In this document: one piece after another, positions 40,282 to 48,664 of the stretch | Layout of the letters: each line of letters starts with the position of its first letter | How positions within the stretch are numbered: position 1 is the first letter of the stretch | Source of the DNA: Methanoculleus sp. UBA303 | GTDB taxonomy: Archaea; Halobacteriota; Methanomicrobia; Methanomicrobiales; Methanoculleaceae | Assembly: GCA_002501655.1 (NCBI GenBank) | Contig: DANY01000029.1 | Span: forward strand, 1-64,000 | Direction: 5' to 3' | Length of the DNA: 64,000 nucleotides | The notes under the pieces: model-generated | Database searches by the model: none | Told to the model about the DNA's origin: nothing | What the model saw: the letters and a program-made list of their open reading frames with translations, nothing else | Position numbers and translations under genes: made by a program

Positions 40282-41520
40282 ATGGCAGCAAAAGGCGATA
40301 TGTTCTACGCATGGGCAGCCGATGCCGCCTGCCAGGAGAGGGGCGAGTGTGGTGGAGCGGTCACCGCTCTGCTGACGCACGCGCTCAAGTCCGGCATGGT
40401 GGACGCTGTCCTTGCCGTCAAGAAGGGACAGGACATCTACGATGCGGTCCCGACACTCATCACCGACCCCGCCGAGATCGCACAGACGGCAGGTTCGCTC
40501 CACTGCGGAACGCTCCTGCTCTCGAAGCTGGTCAAGCAGTATCTCGACGGAGCCGAGAATATGCGGATCGCCGTTCCGGTGAAAGGCTGCGACGCGATGG
40601 GCCTGTATGAACTCGCGAAGCGCAACCAGGTCAACCTGGACAACATCCTGATGATCGGCCTCAACTGCGGCGGCTCGGTGAGCCCCGTGTCCGCCCGGAA
40701 GATGATCCGCGAGAAGTTCGGGGTCGACCCCGACGACGTCGTCAAGGAAGAGATCGACAAGGGCCAGTTCATCATCGTGACGAAGGACGGCCAGCACAAG
40801 GGCATCTCGATGGACGAACTCGAGGAAGAAGGGTTCGGCCGCCGGTCCAACTGCCGCCGGTGCAAGATGAAGGTCCCGCGCCAGGCGGACCTCGCCTGCG
40901 GGAACTGGGGCGTCATCGGCGATAAGGCCGGGAAGGCCACGTTCGTTGAGGTCTGCTCCGAGAAGGGCGCAAACCTCCTCGACGCGGCGGTGAAAGCTGG
41001 GAGCCTCAAGACCGATGCCGCGAACCCGAAGGGGATCGAGATCCGCGGCAAGGTCGAGGGTGCCATGCTGAAACTCGGCGACAAGTGGCGGAAGAGATAC
41101 TTCGAGAGCCTCGGCGAAGGGAAGGACCGCTTAAAGAAGATCATGAACGACACGTCCCGGTGCATCAAGTGCTACGCCTGCATCGAGAACTGCCCGATCT
41201 GCTACTGCGTCGAGTGCAGCACGAAGAAGTCGTACCTGGTCGAGCCCGGTCAGGTTCCGCCGCCGTTCATGTTCCACCTGATCCGCTACGCCCACATCTC
41301 CGACTCCTGCATCAACTGCGGTCAGTGTGAAGAGCACTGTGCTATGGATATCCCGAACTCGCTCTTCATGCACGCCCTGCAGGTCGACCTTCAGGATATG
41401 TTCGGCCACACCCCGGGTGTGGACATGGAGCTCCCGGTCCTCGCGCTCGTCGAGGAGAGGACGGAGAGGAAGCGCCTCGCCGACACCGGCAGCGACCAGA
41501 TCTTCAACATCTTCCAGTAA
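40282..41520 (+). CDS. fdhB: F420-dependent formate dehydrogenase beta subunit (copy 2)
   Basis: The 412-aa paralogue of the subunit at 36836 has the same FrhB-like half (RRSNCRRCKMKVPRQADLAC) and two 4Fe-4S motifs (CIKCYACIENCPIC; CINCGQCEEHC). It differs in the region between clusters, with extra Cys (CYCVECSTKKSYL), and has a 30-residue longer C-terminus (ELPVLALVEERTERKRLADT). These surfaces are where partner proteins would dock, so the two FdhB copies may serve different acceptors such as F420 or the Hdr complex. That is inference. Confidence 0.97.
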   Translation: MAAKGDMFYAWAADAACQERGECGGAVTALLTHALKSGMVDAVLAVKKGQDIYDAVPTLITDPAEIAQTAGSLHCGTLLLSKLVKQYLDGAENMRIAVPVKGCDAMGLYELAKRNQVNLDNILMIGLNCGGSVSPVSARKMIREKFGVDPDDVVKEEIDKGQFIIVTKDGQHKGISMDELEEEGFGRRSNCRRCKMKVPRQADLACGNWGVIGDKAGKATFVEVCSEKGANLLDAAVKAGSLKTDAANPKGIEIRGKVEGAMLKLGDKWRKRYFESLGEGKDRLKKIMNDTSRCIKCYACIENCPICYCVECSTKKSYLVEPGQVPPPFMFHLIRYAHISDSCINCGQCEEHCAMDIPNSLFMHALQVDLQDMFGHTPGVDMELPVLALVEERTERKRLADTGSDQIFNIFQ

Positions 41521-41533
41521 AGGAAGACATCTC

Positions 41534-41541
41534 TTTTTTTT
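41534..41541 (+). terminator. T8 terminator after fdhB copy 2
   Basis: T8 begins 13 bp after the stop codon; it matches the arrangement after copy 1. Confidence 0.6.
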
Positions 41542-42042
41542 GGGCAGGCTGCAGCCGCGGATCCGGCCCTATGGTATCAGCACGGAGGGCGCTCTCCCGG
41601 CGGCGCTCGTCGTACCTCCGCGCAGGGAGCACTACTGGAACGACTCCGAATTATCGGACTCTGTCTGGGTGCTTGCCCCACCCCCAATGGGGGTGTCGGA
41701 CCCGGGTTTTTCCCGGGCGAGCCCGGAGACTGGACCGTGGTGGCTATCGCCATTGGGGGTGGGGGCAGTGCCGGCGATATGCGATGTTCCGACAGGAATG
41801 GAGCACGAGCACTGTTAGGTGTGCAACCCGGGAGAAAGCCGTGCCCAGGAGTGCCTCTTGCTCCGTTTCATCTAACATTTCACAAATCCCGTAGCGCTCC
41901 TTCGCGAACTTCCGCGGCAACGCGAACGTCAACCCGGGGTGGAGACCGGGATCAGGTCTCACGCGAAGTCGGTGTGGATATCCGATGTAATGGGTCCAAT
42001 AGTACGGTGTTAGACGAAAAAGAAGAGAGGGGGAGGGCCGGT
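41542..42042. other. 500-bp noncoding gap with hairpins
   Basis: No protein-like frame exists. The left half holds the inverted-repeat element at 41673-41766; the right half (41770-42040) shows nothing recognisable apart from a short AT-rich patch (ATGTAATGGGTCCAATAG) near 41983. Confidence 0.5.
41673..41766. repeat. G/C-tract inverted repeat with internal hairpin
   Basis: GCCCCACCCCCAATGG (41673-41688) is complementary to CCATTGGGGGTGGGG (41750-41764). Between them CCCGGGTTTTTCCCGGG (about 41701-41717) forms a second hairpin. The right flank GGTGGCTATCGC (41739-41750) recurs at 50566-50577, also followed by ATT and a long G tract. This looks like a dispersed noncoding element. Confidence 0.6.
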
Positions 42043-42537
42043 TCACAGAGTTGCGTGAGAGAGAGCCGGGATTGTGCTCTGGTTTGCGAAGGTCTCCTCA
42101 TGACCGTCAGGGAATCGGACCACTGTCTGGTCGGGGGAGAAGTCGGCCTGGACCAGAGGAGCAAACCAGTAGCGGTCGAGCATCTCCTGCGCCCCGGTGA
42201 AGTCAAGTCCCGGTGTGGAGTAGATGGTGCCATCTTCGGTGCTCTTGTTCTTCGCAAAACCCAGGACTGAGAATGTAGCGGCGTCGCTCTCGGCCGAAGC
42301 CACTGTTACGGGAGCCCCGGTTGCCTCCTCGAGCGCGGACTTCAGTTCCTGCTCCGGCTCGGCGATCTTGAAGAAGACGGCGATCCTCTCGATCCACGAG
42401 AGGGTGTAGTTGAAAGTGATATTGGCGCTCCCATCCTCGTCCACGGTTATCAGAAGTTTATCTGCGCTGAAAGCCCCGGCCGGGGCTATCATAAACGTCA
42501 GGATCAGAAGGGAGGCCACCAGAATTCCGCGTTTCAT
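42043..42537 (-). CDS. Secreted hypothetical protein (164 aa)
   Basis: The N-terminal signal peptide MKRGILVASLLILTFMIAPAGA is followed by a beta-rich domain (DKLLITVDEDGSANITFNYT; ATFSVLGFAKNKSTEDGTIY). There are several N-glycosylation-type sequons (NIT, NYT, NKS, NQS). No family is recognised with confidence. The ATG at 42537 has GAGGT 6 nt upstream. It is probably an extracellular or surface protein; no C-terminal anchor is visible. Confidence 0.75.
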   Translation of the reverse strand: MKRGILVASLLILTFMIAPAGAFSADKLLITVDEDGSANITFNYTLSWIERIAVFFKIAEPEQELKSALEEATGAPVTVASAESDAATFSVLGFAKNKSTEDGTIYSTPGLDFTGAQEMLDRYWFAPLVQADFSPDQTVVRFPDGHEETFANQSTIPALSHATL

Positions 42538-42743
42538 CCTTGTACCTCGAACAACCATGTGCTGCTTGAGAGTATAAACATTTTGAAGAATTGCCTATGC
42601 TTACAATAGCCTGGTTTAGAGGTTTTATAGGCGCCCCGGGTCGCCATGGAGCGCCGGAGAGCCCGCAAGTTGCGCTCCATGCCATGGAATCGACGAAGAA
42701 CCGTGCGGGCGACACCTTACCCTGAGGCAGCACACCCCTGCTC

Positions 42744-43523
42744 TCAGTGCACCCTCAGCCAGAGGTGCAGGTCGCGGTAGCCGGCCCTGGTAAGTTCTCC
42801 AGCCGAGAGGTCCACCGGGGGTGTCTCCTTAAAGAGAAGAAACTCGAGCCTATTTGTGTCCGGATCCATTATCCGGAAGGAGTATGGCTGCTCTACGGTC
42901 TGGTTATTTGGTACCGTGACGGAGAACCGGTCGAGGAGCATCGCCGAGACGACCGTCGACTGGTTTGTCGCATCATCGAACCTGCTCTCTACGGCAAAGG
43001 TCTCTACCGTGTAGGTAACTTCCCGGTACTCGTGGTTCCCGATCCCGATGATGACCGTCTGCGGCGTTCCGGCCATGAACTCGGTCGGGTAATCGGCTGC
43101 CTTCCCCTTCGGCCCGAGAATGTAGAACTCGGTGAACTTCTCTCCCTCTTTCGGTGTCACGACGATGAAGACCGTCGTCCCGATGGCCACGAGGAGGGCA
43201 GCAACGAGGACGATACTTAAGACCCGGTTGACCCGGGACGCGGAACTGCCAAAGAGTCCTTCCGGGGCCGCTGCCGTGCGGTGGCTCCCGGTCCCACCCG
43301 GGTCGCTCCGTGCCGGAGAGAGGGTCGCGATCAGCAGGCAGCTGGTGGTGAAGAGGATAGACGGCAGTGCGGCGGTCACGCGAGAGAGGGCCGCACCGGC
43401 GGCCGAAACATAGATGACGGGGAGGGCGAGGGCGATCCGGGGGCAGATGCCTGTTACGCCCGGCGAGACGGTGCGGGAGCGCAGGGGACCGGAGAGAGGA
43501 CCCGTGGAGGCTTCAGGCGGCAT
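42744..43523 (-). CDS. DUF1616 membrane protein
   Basis: The 259-aa protein has N-terminal hydrophobic helices (IALALPVIYVSAAGAALS; LPSILFTTSCLLIATLS; LSIVLVAALLVAIGTTVFIV), then an extracytoplasmic DUF1616-type beta domain (FTEFYILGPKGKAADYPTEF; GNHEYREVTYTVE) that ends in LHLWLRVH. DUF1616 proteins are archaeal surface-associated proteins of unknown role. The start at 43523 fits a TATA (CTATTTATAG, 43547-43556) and GGGGTAAC upstream; the frame beyond it is not protein-like. Confidence 0.82.
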   Translation of the reverse strand: MPPEASTGPLSGPLRSRTVSPGVTGICPRIALALPVIYVSAAGAALSRVTAALPSILFTTSCLLIATLSPARSDPGGTGSHRTAAAPEGLFGSSASRVNRVLSIVLVAALLVAIGTTVFIVVTPKEGEKFTEFYILGPKGKAADYPTEFMAGTPQTVIIGIGNHEYREVTYTVETFAVESRFDDATNQSTVVSAMLLDRFSVTVPNNQTVEQPYSFRIMDPDTNRLEFLLFKETPPVDLSAGELTRAGYRDLHLWLRVH

Positions 43524-43745
43524 TCTGTTACCCCATGAAAAACAAACTATAAATAGGTTCCCGGCGCAGGGCCCCTGCCTCGTTCCCGCCGCGGCGCCGC
43601 AAGGGCCCCACGAGAGGGATCCCGTCCCCGCTGGCTCCATCCGCAATACGGCCGGCCCGCGTGCACCGGGAGCGGAACCTGCGGTCCTGCCGGTGCAGGA
43701 GAGATCAGCAACTTTTAATCAGAGTGCGACCAACCGCCAATCAGT

Positions 43746-44306
43746 ATGCTTCGGGATGATAGGGACGATCGAGCTTTCACGGGTCTCGAGGCGGCCATCA
43801 TTTTCATCGCCTTCGTTGTCGTTGCATCCGTCTTCGCCTACGTCGTTCTCGGGGTGGGCATGGCGACGTCGCAGAAGAACCAGGAGGTGCTGCACGCCGC
43901 CCTCGACGAGGCCGGGTCCGCCCTCCGCCCGGGGTATACAGTCATTGCCAAACTGGATAACGATAAGGGTTTCCTCAAATCTATAGCGTTTGACCTTGAG
44001 ACCGCGACTGATCTCGCCGCAATTGACATGCGGAGCATGACGTATACCGCCGCTACGGGGGATACACTCATCACGTTTCCTCCCGGAGACCCCGCCGTAA
44101 CGCTCTCCTGGCGGTACCGGAGAGATACCGACGCTCTCCTGGAAGCTGGAGAAGTCGTCACGGTGCACCTGGATGTAAGAAGCGTGGGTATCCAGCGGGG
44201 GGATACGTTCACCCTCGATATGACCGCCTCGGGAGGGGCGACCGCTTCGCTGACCAGAATGATTCCCACTGGCATCGATAAGAATGTGTACGTCGAACTC
44301 TTCTGA
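43746..44306 (+). CDS. Archaellin/type IV pilin-like protein 1
   Basis: The 186-aa protein has a class III signal: charged leader MLRDDRDDRA, then FTGLEAAIIFIAFVVVASVF, the hydrophobic polymerisation helix typical of archaellins, with peptidase cleavage expected before FTGLE. The C-terminal domain is beta-rich (DTFTLDMTASGGATASLTRM). There is no clear SD; CTTTTAATC at about 43712 may be TATA. The archaellum motor genes (arlC-J) are absent here, so this could be a minor filament subunit or belong to a locus elsewhere. Confidence 0.82.
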   Translation: MLRDDRDDRAFTGLEAAIIFIAFVVVASVFAYVVLGVGMATSQKNQEVLHAALDEAGSALRPGYTVIAKLDNDKGFLKSIAFDLETATDLAAIDMRSMTYTAATGDTLITFPPGDPAVTLSWRYRRDTDALLEAGEVVTVHLDVRSVGIQRGDTFTLDMTASGGATASLTRMIPTGIDKNVYVELF

Positions 44307-44898
44307 CGGGACAGGCTTTCGGAGCCGGGGCCTGTCGGAGGCCGGGTTCACCGGCCTGGAAGCGGCGATTGTGCTTATTGCATTCATCGTCGTAGCATCC
44401 GTCTTTGCCTATGTCGCTCTCCAGGCAGGTTTCTCTTCTGCTCAACGGAGCCAGTCGGTTATCCACCAGGGTATCCAGGAGGCAGGGTCAAGCTGCACCG
44501 TGACTGGAACCATCTATGGTATCAGCAGCGCCCCGGGATTCATAGAATCTGTTATCATCCCCGTTGGCCTCACTGCAGGTAACGAACCGATCGATATGAC
44601 CACGGTGTCTATCCGTTTTATCGGTCCTCGGCATAGCGAGATAGTTGAGCAGGCAAACCCTCTGGTTGACGTATTCCCGGGGTATGGGTTCTGGAGCGTC
44701 CAGGAATGGTTTAATAGTGACACCGATATGCTTCTCGAGGTCGGGGAGCAGTGTGTGTTGAATATTTCGCCGGGAAACCAGAATGACTGCAGGCCATACG
44801 GGTCGTTTGCCGTCGAGATCAAACCGGTGGGAAGAGCAGCGCTCCGGGTGGAGAGGACGGTCCCGGGGAGTATCGAGCGGGTGAACCGCCTCGGCTGA
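44284..44898 (+). CDS. Archaellin/type IV pilin-like protein 2
   Basis: The 204-aa paralogue of the preceding gene has leader ...GLSEAG, then FTGLEAAIVLIAFIVVASVF, with the expected cleavage after Gly. The ATG at 44284 lies 23 bp inside the previous gene, so translation is probably coupled; the leader of about 21 residues is longer than usual and the real start may be nearer the signal. The C-terminal domain differs strongly from protein 1 (two Cys: SSCTVTG, QCVLN), suggesting heteropolymer subunits. Confidence 0.8.
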   Translation: MCTSNSSDGTGFRSRGLSEAGFTGLEAAIVLIAFIVVASVFAYVALQAGFSSAQRSQSVIHQGIQEAGSSCTVTGTIYGISSAPGFIESVIIPVGLTAGNEPIDMTTVSIRFIGPRHSEIVEQANPLVDVFPGYGFWSVQEWFNSDTDMLLEVGEQCVLNISPGNQNDCRPYGSFAVEIKPVGRAALRVERTVPGSIERVNRLG

Positions 44899-44903
44899 CG
44901 GGT

Positions 44904-45590
44904 CTATCCTGAATCCAGGAAATTCCGGCACCTGATCACCCCGATGATCCCGACGACACCCACAACGGCAAGCAGCAGGTAATCCTCCGGCCCGGCCCCG
45001 GCCATCAGGATGCTCTCCGGTATGCCGGCCGCCCAGGCATAGAGGGAGGCGACGGCGAGGACTCCCAGGAGCGGGATGGCCATGCGGGTGAGTATGTGGC
45101 CGACTCCGGTGAAGTCGGAGCAGAAGCCGCGGCAGGCGGCGAGGGCAATTCCGGCTGATGCAGCGAGGAATATCCACTCTGAGAGCGAAGACACCTCAGC
45201 CAGGATGGCGTTGCCAAAGTAGTCGGTGAACTCATACGGCTTGTACGGGCCGAGGAGCGGGAAGTACCAGGTGACAGGCATCGCCCACATCGCATCGAGG
45301 ACCTGGTGAGAGAGTGCGCCGGCTGCGACGGCGAGGAGCGCGAACGACCCCCGCCGCCTTTCAAGAACGATGCCAGCGAGGAGGAGGAGCCCGAGGAAGA
45401 GCAGCCCGTGCCCGACTATCCGCCCGGAGTTGAGCGATCCCGCGAGCAGGAGGTGGCCCAATGGTTTATCGAGCAGGTCGGGGAGGACGGCCCCGAGAGC
45501 GGCGAAGCCGATGAATCGCCGGTCGCCCAGGCGCTCGGCGATCACGAGGCCCAGGATGAGGCCGAGAAAGAGGTGACAGGCGATGAACAT
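44904..45590 (-). CDS. DUF457-like membrane-bound metal-dependent hydrolase
   Basis: The 228-aa polytopic protein (six to seven helices) has conserved acidic/His positions expected of the YdjM/DUF457 family: N-terminal CHLFLGLILG, AVLPDLLDKPLGH, and GALSHQVLDAMW. The combination PDLxDK...H...SHxxxD suggests a membrane metal site. The substrate is unknown. It is convergent with the pilin genes. Confidence 0.78.
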   Translation of the reverse strand: MFIACHLFLGLILGLVIAERLGDRRFIGFAALGAVLPDLLDKPLGHLLLAGSLNSGRIVGHGLLFLGLLLLAGIVLERRRGSFALLAVAAGALSHQVLDAMWAMPVTWYFPLLGPYKPYEFTDYFGNAILAEVSSLSEWIFLAASAGIALAACRGFCSDFTGVGHILTRMAIPLLGVLAVASLYAWAAGIPESILMAGAGPEDYLLLAVVGVVGIIGVIRCRNFLDSG

Positions 45591-45700
45591 CCATCATGAA
45601 ATCGATGCCGGCTGGTTTATACCCCTGTGGTTCAGGGGTACGCAAACGATATGGCTGGTGAAAACCGATATTTCACTACCTAACAGGCAGGAAAACAATC

Positions 45701-45892
45701 ATGGCTTCATTTGACAGACGGGAGATCCTCATCATCTTCGCATCCTTCCTCATCGGCAGTGCGGCGGGCTGGTGGAGCCGCATGCACTGGGGGAACGACC
45801 TCGTTACCGTCGCATCGATGCTCATCGGGACCGTCGCCGGCTACTATATCATCGTCGCCGCCCTCCGGGCCGCGGATCACCCGGTCGGGTAG
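45701..45892 (+). CDS. Small two-helix membrane protein (63 aa)
   Basis: The protein is MASFDRREILIIFASFLIGS..., one helix, a short WWSRMHWGND loop, then MLIGTVAGYYIIVAALRAA as a second helix. SD-like AGGAAAA sits 6-9 nt before the ATG. No family is recognised. It overlaps the convergent downstream gene by 16 bp. Confidence 0.65.
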   Translation: MASFDRREILIIFASFLIGSAAGWWSRMHWGNDLVTVASMLIGTVAGYYIIVAALRAADHPVG

Positions 45893-46590
45893 CCGGCGTA
45901 GAAGGGGCACGCCTCCAGCAGGCATTCGCGATTGATGTCGCTAAATTCACAGCGCGCCGCTTCTTCCACAGGGAGAGTTACCCCGAACCGCTCCGAAAGG
46001 AACGTGACCGCCGCACTGATCGCAAGCCACGAGTCGCGTTTACAGCATCGGGGGCCACCGTGCCGGGCGATCGCCATCAGGCTGCGTGCGGTCATCTGGT
46101 TTGCGAGCGACCACTCCTGCTTCTTTAAGGGCGTAGACCCGGTGATCAGGCTCACGAATATGCCCGTCCCAACCGCCGCGCCGCAGGTGCCGTGGGTCCC
46201 GCAGGACCCTCCCCTGACCATGCCGGCCCTCGCACGCGCCTGCTTGAGCAGCGCCCCTTTTCTCCCGGGCTCCCCCTGGTGGTTGCAGTACGCGGCTATG
46301 AGGCTTGCTGGCACAAGGAAGTGGTGTTCCGGCCCGTGCATCCTGACCGCCGGGTATCGCATCAGGATACACGCTATGGCATGCGGGTCTTCGAGCGCCG
46401 TCGTGATGCAAAACTGTTCGATGAGGTTGAGCGCCTCCAGGCTGTGGCACCGGTCGCAGACAAAGTGCCCGGCTTCGCAGGCCGCCATGGTGCTCTGGAC
46501 CTCTCCACAGACAGCGCACGCAAGGTCGCGGGGCTTCTCCGTATACAGAAGATCCCTGCCGCAGATGAGGCATCCCACCGTATGCTCCAT
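45877..46590 (-). CDS. DUF5714-like cysteine-rich protein
   Basis: The 237-aa protein has an N-terminal zinc region (CLICGRDLLY, CAVCGEVQ, CEAGHFVCDRCHS) and a helical domain with CGTHGTCGAAVGTG and GPRCCKRDSW, ending ECLLEACPFY. It matches methanogen proteins labelled DUF5714. The many conserved Cys suggest metal or cluster binding; the function is unknown. A TATA-like CTTATAGG at about 46614-46621 places the start near 46592, so a leaderless ATG at 46590 is favoured over TTG 46611. It follows the ABC exporter by 46 bp. Confidence 0.8.
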   Translation of the reverse strand: MEHTVGCLICGRDLLYTEKPRDLACAVCGEVQSTMAACEAGHFVCDRCHSLEALNLIEQFCITTALEDPHAIACILMRYPAVRMHGPEHHFLVPASLIAAYCNHQGEPGRKGALLKQARARAGMVRGGSCGTHGTCGAAVGTGIFVSLITGSTPLKKQEWSLANQMTARSLMAIARHGGPRCCKRDSWLAISAAVTFLSERFGVTLPVEEAARCEFSDINRECLLEACPFYAGYPTG

Positions 46591-46636
46591 GCCATAGGGA
46601 TGCGTCGCCAAATCCTATAAGCCTGCGGCCGTGGAA

Positions 46637-48481
46637 TCAGGGGGCGGCGGGCTGGCCGGAAACGTGGTATCTGGAATCAACATCGGATTTTACGGGGGAA
46701 CGCGCTCCCCGGCACTCCCGCACCCGGCCGTCTTCGATCGCGAGGACACGGTCGGCGAGTCCCAGGAGCGACGGGCGATGGGAGACGAGGATGGTTGTCC
46801 TGTTACGGATCAACACCCGGAGCGTCTCGCGGATCCGGTCCTCGGTCTGCATATCCAGCGCCGATGTGGGTTCATCGAGGATGAGGATGGGAGCGTCCTT
46901 CAGGAACGCCCGGGCGATGGCGACACGCTGCCTCTGGCCGACGGAGAGCTGGGCCCCGCGCTCGCCGACGATTGTCTGGTACCCTTTCGGGAATCGCACG
47001 ATGTCGTCGTGGATCTGCGCCTTCTGCGCGGCTCCGGCAACGTCCTCGAACGTAGCATCAGGCCTGCTATAGCGGATGTTATCCTCGATGGTGGTGTGGA
47101 AGAGGAAGAGATCCTGCGAGACAAGCGAGACCTGCCGTCGCAGCCACCGGGGGTCGAGCGACGCGAGGTCGCGCCCGTCGAGGGTGATCGTGCCTTCCTG
47201 CGGTGCGAACGCCCGGAGGAACAGGTTGATCAGCGTCGTCTTCCCGGCGCCGGTTCGCCCGACGACGGCGACCACCTCGCCGGAACGGGCGACGAAGCTC
47301 ACGTCCCGGAGAACCTCTTCCTCCCCCGAGTAACCGAACCAGACGCCGGAGAACTCGATTCGGCCCTGCACGGCGGCGGGCACGATCCCGCCGGCGCCCG
47401 GCTCGCTGTCCATCCGGAAGAGCTCTCGGAGGCGGGCGGCAGACGTGAGCGCAGGCTGCATGACGACAGGAAAGGCAAAAAAGGTGTTGACGGTGGGAGC
47501 AAACGTCAGGATGTAGACCGCGAATGCGACGAAGTCCCCCACGGTCATGATGCCGGCGAGCACCTCGTTGCCGCCGAACCAGAAGACGGCGATCAGCATG
47601 AGCGACATCGTGCCGATCCTGAAATACTCCGAGAATGCCGAAAGCATCGTGTTCCGGATCCGGGCATCGACCATATTCCGGAGCGTCCCGGAGACCTTAC
47701 GTACCTCCCGGTCCTCCGCGGCATGCGATTTCACGGTATCGATCCCGGATATCACCTCCTGGAGGTCCCGCGAGACGTAGGCTTGCCGCTCGCGCTCCCG
47801 GTGAGTAGCGGCACGGATCCTCCGAATAAAGACTGCGTTGACCAGCAGGTAGAGGGGGATGAAGGCGAGGACGACGAGGGTCAGCCTGAGATTTAAGGTG
47901 CAGAGGATGGCGAAGGTGAAGATGGCGTAAAGGGCGTTTGCAACGATCTGGGGAAGATACTGGGAGATGGTGTACTGCAGGATCTGGACGTCGTCGGAGA
48001 GCCGGGACATGATGTAGCCGGTCTGTTGCGCCTTGAAGTACGAAAGCGGGAAGCTCAAGACATGCTCTACGAGCGTGGTCTGGAGGTTGAAGGCATAATT
48101 CTCCCGGAACCGGGCCGTGTAGTAGTTCCGGACCAGGTCTGTAGCGCCGGTGAGGAACCCGAGCACCAGGAGGGCGATGATGAGGGCGTTGAGCGACGAG
48201 AGGACCTCGGTGGCACCTGCGACGAGGGCGTCGGGGGCCTGGGCATCGCCGAGCAGGATGTTGTCGATGAAGAACTTGATGCTGAGCGGGAGGACGGTTT
48301 TCTCAGCGGAGACAAGAGCGGTCGCTACAAGAGCAAGCGCGCCCACTCTCCAGATCGGCCGGGCGAACCGGAGGAAGAAGGCAAGGTCGGAGAAGTTCAG
48401 GTCCCTGCCGGCCTTCACCGGCTGCCGCATGATATCCCGGGTGAAGGCGACGGTGCGCCGGCAGTAGTCTGTGACGCTCAT
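46637..48481 (-). CDS. ABC exporter, fused permease and ATPase
   Basis: The 614-aa half-transporter has six transmembrane helices (residues about 35-325), then an ATPase with Walker A GRTGAGKTT, Q-loop VSQDLFLF, signature LSVGQRQRVAIARAF, Walker B ILILDEPTSALD and H-loop SHRPS. The class is MsbA/multidrug/lipid exporter-like; it works as a homodimer and the substrate is unknown. No SD precedes the ATG at 48481 (MSVTDYCRR); the frame continues upstream to 49621 over antisense sequence of a neighbour, which is not coding. Confidence 0.93.
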   Translation of the reverse strand: MSVTDYCRRTVAFTRDIMRQPVKAGRDLNFSDLAFFLRFARPIWRVGALALVATALVSAEKTVLPLSIKFFIDNILLGDAQAPDALVAGATEVLSSLNALIIALLVLGFLTGATDLVRNYYTARFRENYAFNLQTTLVEHVLSFPLSYFKAQQTGYIMSRLSDDVQILQYTISQYLPQIVANALYAIFTFAILCTLNLRLTLVVLAFIPLYLLVNAVFIRRIRAATHRERERQAYVSRDLQEVISGIDTVKSHAAEDREVRKVSGTLRNMVDARIRNTMLSAFSEYFRIGTMSLMLIAVFWFGGNEVLAGIMTVGDFVAFAVYILTFAPTVNTFFAFPVVMQPALTSAARLRELFRMDSEPGAGGIVPAAVQGRIEFSGVWFGYSGEEEVLRDVSFVARSGEVVAVVGRTGAGKTTLINLFLRAFAPQEGTITLDGRDLASLDPRWLRRQVSLVSQDLFLFHTTIEDNIRYSRPDATFEDVAGAAQKAQIHDDIVRFPKGYQTIVGERGAQLSVGQRQRVAIARAFLKDAPILILDEPTSALDMQTEDRIRETLRVLIRNRTTILVSHRPSLLGLADRVLAIEDGRVRECRGARSPVKSDVDSRYHVSGQPAAP

Positions 48482-48664
48482 GGTAGATAGGTCCAGTTGA
48501 GGAGTAGCGAGTGCGAGGCCGGACCCTGGGGGTCGCTCTCCGGTTTTCCGCCACGCCTCTGTTGCAGTTCCATACAGTCCGGCCGATATAATACCTGCGC
48601 TCCGGCGGCCAGGCATCCCCGGGCAAACCGGAAGAGATAAACCGCGGCAGGGCGACATCCCCGC

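Noticed and set aside
46631-47896. 421-codon plus-strand frame opposite the ABC exporter
   Set aside because: Antisense shadow of intact Walker and signature motifs on the minus strand.
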